Assembly: GCA_014872805.1 (NCBI GenBank)
Contig: WKFN01000006.1
Span: forward strand, 1-64,000
Reading direction: 5' to 3'
Length of the DNA: 64,000 nucleotides
Source: Opacimonas sp014872805
Lineage (GTDB): Bacteria > Pseudomonadota > Gammaproteobacteria > Enterobacterales > Alteromonadaceae
Shown piece by piece: positions 25,028-34,504 of the stretch (position 1 is the first letter of the stretch; the number at the start of each line of letters is the position of its first letter). The position numbers and the translations under genes are program-made. The notes below the pieces were generated by a model. It did no database searches and was not told the origin of the DNA. It saw only the letters and a program-made list of their open reading frames with translations.

Positions 25028-27454
25028 TCAAACGTCAAGATTTTCAACGTTTAATGCATTTTCCTCAATGAAGTTGCGACGGGGTTCAACTTGATCTCCC
25101 ATCAGAGTAGTAAATAACTGATCGGCACCAATCGCATCTTCAATAGTAACTTGCAGCATACGACGAGTCTCGGGATCCATGGTAGTTTCCCATAACTGCT
25201 CTGGGTTCATTTCACCTAAGCCCTTATAGCGCTGAATATACTGACCGCGTTTAGCTTCATTCAGTAACCAATCCACTACCTCAACAAATTCAGATACAGG
25301 CTTGGTTCTTTCTCCACGTTGCACATATGCTCCCTCACCCATCATCCCATTTATAGCCGCATTCAACTGTGCTATTTTTTGATACTCACTCGATTCAACA
25401 AAATCTTGACCAATGTGATAGGTGTAATCTATTCCATGCATACGCATAATGATGGCTAAATAATAGTTATTTAATTCTTCGTCTTTACCCACCTCAGCTA
25501 AATAAGTTGCTCCATCAACTTCATCTTCAGTTAACGTATCAACAAGATTTTTACCAAAAGATAGTAGTGTATTTTCATCTTTCAGATCCTGGGTCGTTAG
25601 CACTTGGCTGTAGACAAGCTGTTTCAAGATGGCAAGTGGCATTTTGCGATGCATACGCCCAATCATCTTATCAACACTTTGATATTGTTTAACTAACGTT
25701 TCTAGGGCAACACCTGAAATGCCCGGGGCACCGTTTTCCGTGATTAAGGCTGCGTTGTCCACCGCGATAGCAGTAAGGTAAGCATTTAACGCATCGTCGT
25801 CTTTAAGATATTGCTCTTGTTTGCCTTTTTTGATCTTATAAAGGGGTGGTTGTGCAATGTAGACATAGCCACGCTCTATGATTTCGGGCATTTGACGATA
25901 GAAGAAAGTTAATAATAAAGTTCGAATATGCGAACCATCGACGTCTGCGTCAGTCATGATAATAATACTGTGATAACGCAATTTATCAGGGTTGTATTCG
26001 TCTCGGCCAATTCCACATCCCAAAGCGGTGATTAAGGTTGCTACTTCTTGTGAAGATAGCATTTTATCAAACCGCGCTTTTTCGACGTTCAGGATCTTTC
26101 CTTTTAACGGCAAAATAGCTTGATTTTTACGGTTACGACCTTGCTTAGCTGAACCACCCGCAGAGTCACCCTCCACTATATATAGTTCTGATGAAGCTGG
26201 ATCTTTTTCTTGGCAGTCCGCTAGCTTACCTGGAAGACCTGCTAAGTCTAAGGCGCCTTTACGACGTGTCATTTCTCTTGCTTTGCGTGCAGCTTCACGA
26301 GCACGTGCTGCATCAATAATCTTACCAACAATCGTTTTGGCATCATTTGGATTCTCAAGCAAGAATTCTGTCAGCAACTCTCCCATCGCCGTTTCTACTG
26401 CAGATTTCACTTCAGATGAAACAAGCTTATCTTTGGTCTGCGATGAAAATTTAGGGTCCGGCACTTTCACACTGATTACTGCAGTTAAGCCTTCACGAGC
26501 ATCGTCACCGGTTGCATTCGTTGCGTTTTTGTTTTTCTTGTTGAGCCCTTCTTTTTCCATGTAGTTATTAAGGGTTCTAGTTAATGCGGCTCTGAAACCT
26601 GCTAAATGGGTTCCACCATCCCTTTGTGGTATGTTATTAGTGAAACAGAAAATACTTTCTTGAAATGAATCGTTCCATTGCATCGCTACTTCAACTGCTA
26701 TGCCATCATCTCGCTCGCTATTAAAATGAAATACTTTTTGATGTATTGGAGTCTTTTTATCATTTAAATATTCAACGAATGCTTGAATACCACCTTCGTA
26801 TTTGTAGTGATCGCTTTTTCCATCGCGTTCGTCTTCTAGAATGATTGAAACACCAGAGTTTAGAAATGATAATTCCCTTAAGCGTTTCGCTAGAATGTCG
26901 TAATGGAATTCTGTATTGGTGAAGGTATCAGGACTCGGCCAGAAGCGGATTTCAGTTCCTGTAGATGACGTTTCCCCTACCACAGCTAATGGTGCTACTG
27001 GCTCACCATGCTTGTATTCTTGCTCGTGCGTCTTGCCACTGCGCTTTATGCGAAGACGTAGTTTATGTGACAACGCATTCACAACAGAAACACCCACTCC
27101 GTGTAATCCGCCAGATACTTTATATGAGTTATCATCAAATTTACCACCAGCATGCAAAACTGTCATGATAACTTCTGCTGCGGACACGCCCTCCTCCGGG
27201 TGAATTTCCGTTGGAATACCACGCCCATCATCGCTTACCGACACAGAACCATCTGTATGAATCTTTACCTTAATATCACTACAATGGCCAGCTAGCGCCT
27301 CATCAATTGAGTTATCAACTACCTCAAACACCATATGATGCAAACCTGTACCATCGTCTGTATCACCAATGTACATCCCTGGACGTTTACGTACTGCATC
27401 GAGACCTTTTAGGACTTTGATACTGGACGAATCATAGTTATTTTCTTCAGACAT
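25028..27454 (-). CDS. gyrB: DNA gyrase subunit B
   Basis: 808 aa. The GHKL ATPase domain shows EVVDNSIDEALAGH, DDGRGIPTEIHPEEG and GGLHGVGVSVVNALS. The TOPRIM domain shows EGDSAGGSAKQGRNR and TDADVDGSHIRTLLLTF with the metal-binding acidic residues. The C-terminal block QRYKGLGEMNPEQLWETTMDP is present, with the ~165-aa insertion typical of gammaproteobacterial GyrB. It pairs with GyrA, not in this window, to supercoil DNA. The start lies 3 nt after the recF stop. Confidence 0.99.
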   Translation of the reverse strand: MSEENNYDSSSIKVLKGLDAVRKRPGMYIGDTDDGTGLHHMVFEVVDNSIDEALAGHCSDIKVKIHTDGSVSVSDDGRGIPTEIHPEEGVSAAEVIMTVLHAGGKFDDNSYKVSGGLHGVGVSVVNALSHKLRLRIKRSGKTHEQEYKHGEPVAPLAVVGETSSTGTEIRFWPSPDTFTNTEFHYDILAKRLRELSFLNSGVSIILEDERDGKSDHYKYEGGIQAFVEYLNDKKTPIHQKVFHFNSERDDGIAVEVAMQWNDSFQESIFCFTNNIPQRDGGTHLAGFRAALTRTLNNYMEKEGLNKKNKNATNATGDDAREGLTAVISVKVPDPKFSSQTKDKLVSSEVKSAVETAMGELLTEFLLENPNDAKTIVGKIIDAARAREAARKAREMTRRKGALDLAGLPGKLADCQEKDPASSELYIVEGDSAGGSAKQGRNRKNQAILPLKGKILNVEKARFDKMLSSQEVATLITALGCGIGRDEYNPDKLRYHSIIIMTDADVDGSHIRTLLLTFFYRQMPEIIERGYVYIAQPPLYKIKKGKQEQYLKDDDALNAYLTAIAVDNAALITENGAPGISGVALETLVKQYQSVDKMIGRMHRKMPLAILKQLVYSQVLTTQDLKDENTLLSFGKNLVDTLTEDEVDGATYLAEVGKDEELNNYYLAIIMRMHGIDYTYHIGQDFVESSEYQKIAQLNAAINGMMGEGAYVQRGERTKPVSEFVEVVDWLLNEAKRGQYIQRYKGLGEMNPEQLWETTMDPETRRMLQVTIEDAIGADQLFTTLMGDQVEPRRNFIEENALNVENLDV

Positions 27455-27457
27455 ATG

Positions 27458-28558
27458 CTACGGCTCCTCTTTCACCTGGCCATGTTCCACGTGAAACATT
27501 TTTTTATCATTATATTTATGTGTAAAGGAAAGTTGGTCTTGCTCAATGGCGGTTACAAATAATTGTGTTTCCGTTTTGAGTAGTTCGTCTATGAACAATT
27601 CGCGTTTTTGTACATCAAGTTCAGCACCTATGTCATCCAACAAGAATACGCCTTGCTTTTGACTATGATGATTCAAATGTAACGTTTGTGCTAATTGCAG
27701 TGCTGCGACTAGCATTCTTAATTGACCGCGAGATAAACGTTCGACCGCGTTTACTCCATCTACCAAAACTTTCAAATCAGCTTTATGCACACCCACTGAG
27801 GTGTACCCGATCTTTTTGTCATATGACATTCTACTGTTAAGCGCAGTATGCAAATCTATCGACTGATCCCATCCAGGATTATACGATATTTCAACCAAAA
27901 ACTCAGGTAAAAATTGCTTTGAAATGCGAGTAAAATCGCTTTTTATTGAATCTATATAGCCCTGTCTGGCTACATGTACTTTTTCCCCGTACTGAGCCAA
28001 CTGCGCATTCCAGTAAGCAAATTGTGTCTCATCGGTGGAGTTCGATTTTTGTAGTTGTTTTAGTAGTGCATTGCGTTGTTTTAGAATTTTTATATAGTGT
28101 AAGGATATAACATAAAAGGATTGTTCCACGTGGAACAATCCCCAATCCATATAGCGACGCCTTTGATTTGGCGCACCTAATAACACATCCGAAGATTGTG
28201 GCGTAAATATTTGAACGGGTATATAAGAAACTAAGTCAGCCAAACGCTGAGATTTTTCCCCATTAATCGAGCATAAAAACTCATCTTTTTGATTTCGCAA
28301 TAGGCCAATTTTATGCTGATTCTCATTTTCATCAACGCATTTGGCAAACACGGAAAATTGTTTGGTTTCTGATTGAATGACAGACCGATGCTTAGTAGTT
28401 CGAAAAGAACGGCCATATCCAAGATAATGAATGGCTTCAAGAAAGGAGCTTTTTCCAGAACCATTCTCACCGATAATAATGTTTAACAAATGAGATGGTT
28501 GAACGTGAGCTTGAACAATATTGCGAAACTGAGTAAGTTGCAGTTGTTCCAGTTTCAT
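27458..28558 (-). CDS. recF: DNA replication and repair protein RecF
   Basis: 366 aa. SMC-like ATPase: Walker A GENGSGKSSFLEAI near residue 30, signature LSRGQLRMLVAALQ and Walker B FLLDDIGAELD. RecF with RecO/RecR loads RecA at gaps. The gene carries two parS-like sites within its coding sequence, at 27483-27498 and 28122-28137. They code FHVEH near the C-terminus and LFHVEQ mid-gene, so protein and DNA signal share the same bases. Confidence 0.98.
   Translation of the reverse strand: MKLEQLQLTQFRNIVQAHVQPSHLLNIIIGENGSGKSSFLEAIHYLGYGRSFRTTKHRSVIQSETKQFSVFAKCVDENENQHKIGLLRNQKDEFLCSINGEKSQRLADLVSYIPVQIFTPQSSDVLLGAPNQRRRYMDWGLFHVEQSFYVISLHYIKILKQRNALLKQLQKSNSTDETQFAYWNAQLAQYGEKVHVARQGYIDSIKSDFTRISKQFLPEFLVEISYNPGWDQSIDLHTALNSRMSYDKKIGYTSVGVHKADLKVLVDGVNAVERLSRGQLRMLVAALQLAQTLHLNHHSQKQGVFLLDDIGAELDVQKRELFIDELLKTETQLFVTAIEQDQLSFTHKYNDKKMFHVEHGQVKEEP
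27483..27498. promoter_or_regulatory. parS-like ParB-binding site in the 3' end of recF
   Basis: TGTTCCACGTGAAACA matches the 16-bp parS consensus, with one arm of the TTCC and the other of the TTTC type. It lies about 10.5 kb left of oriC. Confidence 0.85.
28118..28141. promoter_or_regulatory. parS site within recF, 24-bp perfect palindrome
   Basis: The core TGTTCCACGTGGAACA (28122-28137) is a perfect 16-bp parS palindrome. The symmetry continues by GGAT on the left and ATCC on the right to 24 bp. It is the strongest candidate for the primary ParB nucleation site in the window, about 9.9 kb left of oriC. Confidence 0.9.
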
Positions 28559-28628
28559 TTTGATTTACTCAATGAAATACGAGTACACCGAAACAGTATC
28601 CAATTCATAAAATTGGGCAATGCCAATG

Positions 28629-29732
28629 CTATAGGCGCATTGGCATAATGACGTACAAAGCATCAGGATTATTTGCAGATTCAATCAATGCACTTGCGTT
28701 TGAATCGGATAAATGAAACTTAACATGGTCAGTTTCAATGTTATTCATCACATCTATTAAGTATGCGACATTAAACCCAATCTCTAATTCCTCGCCATCA
28801 TAAGTGACATCTACTGCTTCTTCAGCTTGTTCTTGCTCAGGGTTGTTAGCGGTGATCTTCATTAAACCAGATGCTAAATTTAAACGAACACCACGGAATT
28901 TTTCATTTGATAAAATAGCAGCGCGACTAAAAGCTTGTTTCAACTCAACTTTGTCCGCAACGACTTCTTTGTTAGTTTCTTTCGGGATAACACGACGATG
29001 ATCCGGGAAGCGCCCATCTACAAGCTTACTGGTAAACACAAAATGCGTTGCTTTGATGCTTATGTGATTAGTACCAATTTTAATTTTTATAGCAGTGTCA
29101 TCTGCCTCGATCAAGCGCGAGATTTCCATTACCCCTTTCCGCGGAATAATCACTTGGCGAGCCGGTAATTCTGCAGTTTGATAATCTAGGTTACATAAAG
29201 CCAAGCGATGTCCATCCGTTGCAACGGTGCGCACTAAATGCGATTCCGTTTCTAGAGACATGCCGTTGAGGTAATACCGAACGTCTTGTTGTGCCATAGC
29301 AAAGCTAGTGGAATCAATCAAATGCTTGAGCTCTTTTTGAGAAATCACAAACTCAACATCACCCGACCATTCCTCAAGATTTGGGTAGTCATTTGCACTC
29401 AAAGTAGAAAGCGTATATTTACCACGACCGGCTTTAATCAATGCTTTGTTATCTTTAACCGAAAATTCAATCTCAGCGCCTTCAGATAATCCACGACAAA
29501 TATCCACGAGTTTCTTGGCAGGTACTGTGATTTCGCCTTCCTCAGCGTCCTCAGACAAATCAATACGAGAAATCAATTCTACTTCTAAATCAGTACCCGT
29601 TAACCACAATGAATTTTCATGAACCTTTAATAGGATGTTAGATAGGATTGGAAGAGTATGACGACGTTCAATAGCACCAGAAACAAGTTGTAGTGGTGTT
29701 AAAAATTGATCACGACTGATGCGAAATTTCAT
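28629..29732 (-). CDS. dnaN: DNA polymerase III beta sliding clamp
   Basis: 367 aa with three clamp-fold repeats. It begins MKFRISRDQFLTPLQLVSGAIERRHTLPILSN-like and ends in DALYVIMPMRL, the conserved end that contributes to the protein-binding cleft. As the processivity clamp it tethers Pol III and many partners. It is second gene of the dnaA operon, 36 nt after dnaA. Confidence 0.99.
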   Translation of the reverse strand: MKFRISRDQFLTPLQLVSGAIERRHTLPILSNILLKVHENSLWLTGTDLEVELISRIDLSEDAEEGEITVPAKKLVDICRGLSEGAEIEFSVKDNKALIKAGRGKYTLSTLSANDYPNLEEWSGDVEFVISQKELKHLIDSTSFAMAQQDVRYYLNGMSLETESHLVRTVATDGHRLALCNLDYQTAELPARQVIIPRKGVMEISRLIEADDTAIKIKIGTNHISIKATHFVFTSKLVDGRFPDHRRVIPKETNKEVVADKVELKQAFSRAAILSNEKFRGVRLNLASGLMKITANNPEQEQAEEAVDVTYDGEELEIGFNVAYLIDVMNNIETDHVKFHLSDSNASALIESANNPDALYVIMPMRL

Positions 29733-29768
29733 TGCAGGTTCCCTAAATTACCTAAGCATTATTGTTAT

Positions 29769-31178
29769 TTATGAAGACAAGGTGCGAATTAAATTCTTAT
29801 AGTCTTCCTTTATATCATGATTTTCTTCTTTAAGCTGTTCGATTTTTCGACAAGCGTGCAATACGGTAGTGTGGTCACGGCCACCAAAGCGATTGCCAAT
29901 CTCTGGCAAGCTGTGGTTAGTTAGCTCTTTTGCCAACGCCATAGCGATTTGGCGAGGACGAGCCACACTGCGACTTCTTCGCGCTGACAGAATATCAGAT
30001 ATTTTAATTTTATAATACTCTGCAACGGTTTTTTGTATGTTTTCAATCGTGACTAATTTGTCCTGTAAAGCCAGTAAATCACGCAAGGCTTCACGTACAA
30101 AATCAATTGTGATCTCTACCCCCATAAAATTAGAATTAGCGATAACTCGATTCAATGCGCCTTCTAATTCTCGAACATTTGAACGCAACCGCTTTGCAAT
30201 AAAAAAAGCAACTTCGTCAGCTAAGTTGATCTTATTCTCTTCAGCTTTGCGCTTGATGATCGCGACACGAGTTTCTAATTCTGGTGGTTCGATTGCAATC
30301 GTTAACCCCCAGCCAAAACGAGACTTCAATCTATCTTCAACCCCTTCAATTTCTTTGGGGTAGCGATCTGATGTCAATATTATCTGTTGATTACCTTCTA
30401 ATAAGGCATTGAAGGTATGAAAAAATTCTTCTTGTGAACGATCTTTATGGGCAAAAAATTGAATATCGTCGATTAATAACGCATCCACAGAGCGATAAAA
30501 ACGCTTAAAATCTTCAATGGCATTATTTTGTAGCGCTTTTACCATGTCCTGCACAAACCGTTCAGAATGCATGTAAATAATTTTGGCAGAAGGCTTCTTT
30601 GCAACAATACCGTTCCCCACTGCATGCAATAAGTGAGTTTTACCTAAACCCGTCCCACCATAAATAAATAGTGGATTATATGCACCGCCTGGATTTTCAG
30701 CTACAGAAGAAGCTGCAGCTCGCGCTAATTGATTAGATTTACCTTCGACAAAATTTTCAAATAAATACGTCTTATTGATATTACTTTTGTGTTCGGCTGC
30801 GATGGGCTTGGCAGGAGTACTTGGTTTCTTTAATTTAAACGAAGAAACGGAAACGCTAGATGCCTTCGGTGGATCAATAGAGGTATTGACTGAGGCACGC
30901 ACATTTGAATCATTAATCGGCATCGTGCGTTTTGGGAAAACATCGAACAAGATCTGTGGTGCATTACTACCGCGAAACTCTTCCAACAATCCCGCAATCG
31001 TGTCCAGATAGTTATCTCGTACCCAGTCTAATACAAACCGATTTGGAGCAAATAATGTTATCGCTTCGCCTTTTGGCGTGACAGATTCCTCTGCCCGAAG
31101 CGGTCGGAGCCACATATTATATTGCTGCGCGCCAACCGTATCCTGGAGTCTTTGTAGACATTGCTCCCATAAATGCAT
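29769..31178 (-). CDS. dnaA: chromosomal replication initiator DnaA
   Basis: 469 aa. Domain I (MHLWEQCLQRLQDTVGAQQYN) binds DnaB/DiaA-type partners. AAA+ domain III has Walker A GGTGLGKTHLLHAV and Walker B LLIDDIQFF. Domain IV has the DNA-binding signature GGRDHTTVLHA. It opens oriC, which lies ~6.6 kb away rather than next to dnaA. The upstream region contains DnaA boxes, implying autoregulation as known in E. coli. Confidence 0.99.
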   Translation of the reverse strand: MHLWEQCLQRLQDTVGAQQYNMWLRPLRAEESVTPKGEAITLFAPNRFVLDWVRDNYLDTIAGLLEEFRGSNAPQILFDVFPKRTMPINDSNVRASVNTSIDPPKASSVSVSSFKLKKPSTPAKPIAAEHKSNINKTYLFENFVEGKSNQLARAAASSVAENPGGAYNPLFIYGGTGLGKTHLLHAVGNGIVAKKPSAKIIYMHSERFVQDMVKALQNNAIEDFKRFYRSVDALLIDDIQFFAHKDRSQEEFFHTFNALLEGNQQIILTSDRYPKEIEGVEDRLKSRFGWGLTIAIEPPELETRVAIIKRKAEENKINLADEVAFFIAKRLRSNVRELEGALNRVIANSNFMGVEITIDFVREALRDLLALQDKLVTIENIQKTVAEYYKIKISDILSARRSRSVARPRQIAMALAKELTNHSLPEIGNRFGGRDHTTVLHACRKIEQLKEENHDIKEDYKNLIRTLSS

Positions 31179-31519
31179 CGTGCAAGGGCCTTGTTTGTGC
31201 TAACGTAATCAGTAAAGTATACTCATGCTTGGATAAGCTTCAATAAAAAAATCAAAATTAATTATAAGTACATGATTTAAATATATTTATCCTAAATAAC
31301 GCCTGTGAATAACTTTCATCCAAAACGGTTTAACATAGGCTTTTTTTGGCCGTTTTTCAGCTCTATTACAAGACATCCTGTGGATAAATCTGTTAATAAA
31401 CTATGAGTATCACTGTATACCTATAAAAATCTGTTTAAACACAGAAAAAGATTGACACACAACCGATTCATCTCTATTATTCTGCGTCCTTTAATTTTAA
31501 CTATCAAAAGGTGTTGGTC
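31179..31519. promoter_or_regulatory. divergent dnaA / rpmH promoter region with DnaA boxes
   Basis: For rpmH (plus): TTGACA 31452-31457, 17-nt spacer, TATTAT 31475-31480. For dnaA (minus): -35 TTGAAG 31243-31238, 16-nt spacer, -10 TATACT 31221-31216. Between them are two DnaA boxes in the same orientation, TGTGAATAA at 31304-31312 and TGTGGATAA at 31379-31387, fitting the consensus TTWTNCACA on the minus strand. This indicates DnaA control of its own operon and possibly of rpmH. Confidence 0.8.
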
Positions 31520-31654
31520 ATGAAAAGAACATTTCAACCAAGCAACTTAAAGCGTAAGCGTTCACACGGTTTCCGTGCGCGTATGGCAACTAAGAATGGT
31601 CGTAAGGTCTTAGCTGCTCGTCGTGCTAAAGGTCGTGCTCGTTTATCAGCTTAA
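31520..31654 (+). CDS. rpmH: 50S ribosomal protein L34
   Basis: 44 aa, strongly basic: it begins MKRTFQPSNLKRKRSHGFRA and ends KGRARLSA, the universal L34 sequence and length. An AAAGG ribosome site lies 8 nt upstream. It is the first gene of the rpmH-rnpA-yidD-yidC unit, driven by the near-consensus promoter at 31452-31480. Confidence 0.98.
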   Translation: MKRTFQPSNLKRKRSHGFRARMATKNGRKVLAARRAKGRARLSA

Positions 31655-31678
31655 TGTGCCGCACAGACCGTTACTAAA

Positions 31679-32050
31679 GTGGGTCAGTTTGCCTACCCAA
31701 GAGCATTGCGTTTATTAACGCCTGCCCACTTTAGCAATGTGTTTGCTGATGCAATCCCTGCTCCATCAGCAAAAATCACCCTCCTCGCTCGCATCAACCC
31801 AGAGCACAATCACCCTAGACTCGGCGTGACAATTGCCAAAAATCGTGTGCGCAAAGCACATGACAGAAATCGTTGTAAACGGATTATTCGAGAAAGTTTT
31901 CGACTACATCAACACACGCTACCAAATATTGATATAATCGTGATAGGTAAAAGTGGTTTAGACCAATTATCTAATCGTGAAATGCATCAACAGTTGGAAC
32001 ATTTATGGCACAAACTCGTGAAACGCTGTCGCAAACATGGCGCACTATAA
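31679..32050 (+). CDS. rnpA: ribonuclease P protein component
   Basis: 123 aa from GTG 31679; the protein then begins FAYPRALRLLTPAHFSNVF, the usual RnpA start. The RNR signature is RVRKAHDRNRCKRIIRESFR. It helps RNase P RNA mature tRNA 5' ends. It overlaps yidD by 46 nt, a conserved feature of this locus. Confidence 0.95.
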   Translation: MGQFAYPRALRLLTPAHFSNVFADAIPAPSAKITLLARINPEHNHPRLGVTIAKNRVRKAHDRNRCKRIIRESFRLHQHTLPNIDIIVIGKSGLDQLSNREMHQQLEHLWHKLVKRCRKHGAL

Positions 32051-32286
32051 CCACTTGGCCATTAGTTTTACTGGTAAAAATATACCAATTAGTATTATCG
32101 CCTTTTTTAGGTCATAATTGTCGCTTTCATCCAACGTGTTCAAGTTATACAATACATGCGTTAGAAAATCATGGGTGCATCAAAGGCTTGTGGCTAGCCA
32201 TAAGACGTATTAGCAAATGCCATCCATTTCATCCAGGTGGGAACGATCCTGTACCTGAAAAACATAATGATAAAGATAGTAAGTAG
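32005..32286 (+). CDS. yidD: membrane-protein insertion efficiency factor YidD
   Basis: 93 aa with the YidD core LVKIYQLVLSPFLGHNCRFHPTCSSYTIHALENHG, including the three conserved cysteines and an amphipathic N-terminal helix. It assists YidC-dependent membrane insertion. It sits between rnpA (46-nt overlap) and yidC (8-nt gap), the universal order. Confidence 0.96.
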   Translation: MAQTRETLSQTWRTITTWPLVLLVKIYQLVLSPFLGHNCRFHPTCSSYTIHALENHGCIKGLWLAIRRISKCHPFHPGGNDPVPEKHNDKDSK

Positions 32287-32294
32287 ATAATCGT

Positions 32295-33983
32295 ATGGAA
32301 TCCCAACGCAGTTTTATTCTTATCGGCCTGGCCTTGGTCAGTTTTTTATTGTGGCAAGAATGGCAAAATGCCTATGGTCCTCAGCCTGTGGTCAGTGCCG
32401 AACAGCAAGTTGAACTGCCAAGTAATGCCGTCGCCTCAGTCGCGGGGCCACAACCACTTGGCCAAGACGTGCCAGTAGGTGCAGATGTACCCAAGGAGCT
32501 TCAAACGCAAGCCAGCGCTTTACCTGCGGCAGACGCAACGCAAACGCAGAATGATCGTTATATTAACGTCATCACTGACACATTATCTTTGCAAATCGAC
32601 CGCATTGGTGGCGATGTGGTTAAAGCGGATTTATTAAAATACCCAGTTGAGCAGGGTTCTGAAGAACCATACAGCTTACTCAGGCCAGGTGTCGATGGTC
32701 ATTATGTGGCGCAAAGTGGTTTAATTGGTGCCAACGGCCCCGATGCCAACCCAGAAGGTCGTCCTTTATACAATGCACAAGCAAACAAATATGTATTAGA
32801 AGGCGAAACATTACGCGTACCGTTAACTTGGGTGGGTAATGATGGCATCGGTATTACCAAGACGTTTATATTTACTCGCAACAGCCATGCTATCACGCTT
32901 GAGCAAAGCATTATTAACAATACCTCTGGTACCGCAGTCGTCCAACCTTATGCGCAACTAAAACAAACTTTTGATATGCCAGAAGGCTCAGCGATTATGC
33001 CGACCTATCGCGGTGCAGCATATGGTACAGAAGAAGAGCAATACACCAAATATTCATTCTCAGATATTGAAGATGAAAACTTGCGTGCTGCGACCCCTGC
33101 AGGTTGGATCGCTATGATCGAACACTACTTTTTATCCGCATGGGTCCCCCCGCAAGATAAAACCAACACGATTTATACACGTGCGATTGGGACTGACTTT
33201 GCGACGATTGGTTACACGTCTGAAGCAGTCAGTATCGCTCAAGGTGAAACCGCTGTATTAAATAATATTTTATACCTCGGACCAAAAGACCAAGATACAT
33301 TAAGAGAGTTTGCCAAAGGTCTTCAATTAACTGTGGATTATGGTTTCTTATGGTTTATTTCAGAATGGTTATTCTGGTTACTGCAAATCATTCACGGATT
33401 TGTCAATAACTGGGGTGTGGCCATTGTCATTATCACCATTATTGTGAAAGGCCTGATGTATCCGCTGACCAAAGCGCAATATGTATCTATGGCCAAGATG
33501 CGTGAACTGACTCCTAAGATCCAGCAGTTAAAAGACCGTCACGGTGATGACCGTCAGAAGATGTCTCAAGCCATGATGGAAATGTACAAAAAAGAAAAGG
33601 TCAATCCGATGGGTGGTTGTTTCCCTCTCTTGTTACAGATGCCGATTTTCTTAGCGCTTTACTGGGTATTCTTAGAATCAGTCGAGTTACGTCAAGCTCC
33701 CTTTTTCTTATGGATCACGGATTTATCGGTAAAAGATCCTTGGTTTGTCTTACCGATTTTGACAGGTGTATCCATGTGGGCGTTGCAAAAATTACAACCG
33801 ATGACTATGACCGATGAGATGCAAAAGAAAATCATGCAATTCATGCCTATTATGATGACCATCTTCTTTATGTTTTTCCCTGCAGGTTTAGTTCTTTATT
33901 GGTTGATCAGTAACATCATCACCTTAGTCCAAGCAAAAATGATCTATGCCGCTATGGAAAAGAAAGGCTTAAAATCAAGCTAA
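32295..33983 (+). CDS. yidC: membrane protein insertase YidC
   Basis: 562 aa. N-terminal membrane anchor SFILIGLALVSFLLWQEWQ, a large periplasmic P1 beta-domain (about residues 60-345), then the conserved five-helix insertase region starting LQIIHGFVNNWGVAIVIITI, with MGGCFPLLLQMPIFLALYWVF and FMFFPAGLVLYWLISN. It inserts inner-membrane proteins alone or with SecYEG. Membrane subunits of the ATP synthase coded nearby are classic substrates. Confidence 0.98.
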   Translation: MESQRSFILIGLALVSFLLWQEWQNAYGPQPVVSAEQQVELPSNAVASVAGPQPLGQDVPVGADVPKELQTQASALPAADATQTQNDRYINVITDTLSLQIDRIGGDVVKADLLKYPVEQGSEEPYSLLRPGVDGHYVAQSGLIGANGPDANPEGRPLYNAQANKYVLEGETLRVPLTWVGNDGIGITKTFIFTRNSHAITLEQSIINNTSGTAVVQPYAQLKQTFDMPEGSAIMPTYRGAAYGTEEEQYTKYSFSDIEDENLRAATPAGWIAMIEHYFLSAWVPPQDKTNTIYTRAIGTDFATIGYTSEAVSIAQGETAVLNNILYLGPKDQDTLREFAKGLQLTVDYGFLWFISEWLFWLLQIIHGFVNNWGVAIVIITIIVKGLMYPLTKAQYVSMAKMRELTPKIQQLKDRHGDDRQKMSQAMMEMYKKEKVNPMGGCFPLLLQMPIFLALYWVFLESVELRQAPFFLWITDLSVKDPWFVLPILTGVSMWALQKLQPMTMTDEMQKKIMQFMPIMMTIFFMFFPAGLVLYWLISNIITLVQAKMIYAAMEKKGLKSS

Positions 33984-34015
33984 CTTATTTAGAAAAATAA
34001 TACGAGGACAAAACT

Positions 34016-34498
34016 ATGCCATCATTTGATATTGTTTCAGAAATTGACAAAGTAGAAGTCGCCAACGCGGTAGAAAACGCGAAACGTGAGCTTGCAACGC
34101 GTTTTGATTTTCGCGGCGTCGAGGCGTCATTTGAATACAATGATGGCGTAGTCAAAGTCAAAGCCGAAGGTGATTTTCAGATCCAACAGATGATTGATAT
34201 CTTGCGCAACAACTGTGTTAAGCGGGGCGTGGATACTGCATCAATTGAACTCAAAGACAGCGACCACACTAACAAAACCTACACGCAGAATGTCGTTTTC
34301 AAGGAAGGCATTGAACAAGCAGTTGCCAAAAAAATCGTTAAACTCGTCAAAGACGCCAAAATAAAGGTACAAACGGCTATCCAAGGTGAGCAATTGCGAG
34401 TAACTGGTAAAAAACGTGATGATTTGCAACAAGTTATGGCGTTGGTCAGAGAATCTAATCTAGGCCAACCATTCCAGTTTACCAACTTTCGCGACTAA
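34016..34498 (+). CDS. yajQ: YajQ family nucleotide-binding protein
   Basis: 160 aa, standard length: MPSFDIVSEIDKVEVANAVEN, TRFDFRGVEASFEY and the C-terminal LGQPFQFTNFRD are diagnostic. The family has two ferredoxin-like folds and binds nucleotides; in Xanthomonas a member binds cyclic di-GMP. It is inserted between yidC and mnmE, which are adjacent in E. coli, and ends 6 nt before mnmE. Confidence 0.95.
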   Translation: MPSFDIVSEIDKVEVANAVENAKRELATRFDFRGVEASFEYNDGVVKVKAEGDFQIQQMIDILRNNCVKRGVDTASIELKDSDHTNKTYTQNVVFKEGIEQAVAKKIVKLVKDAKIKVQTAIQGEQLRVTGKKRDDLQQVMALVRESNLGQPFQFTNFRD

Positions 34499-34504
34499 TT
34501 CAGC

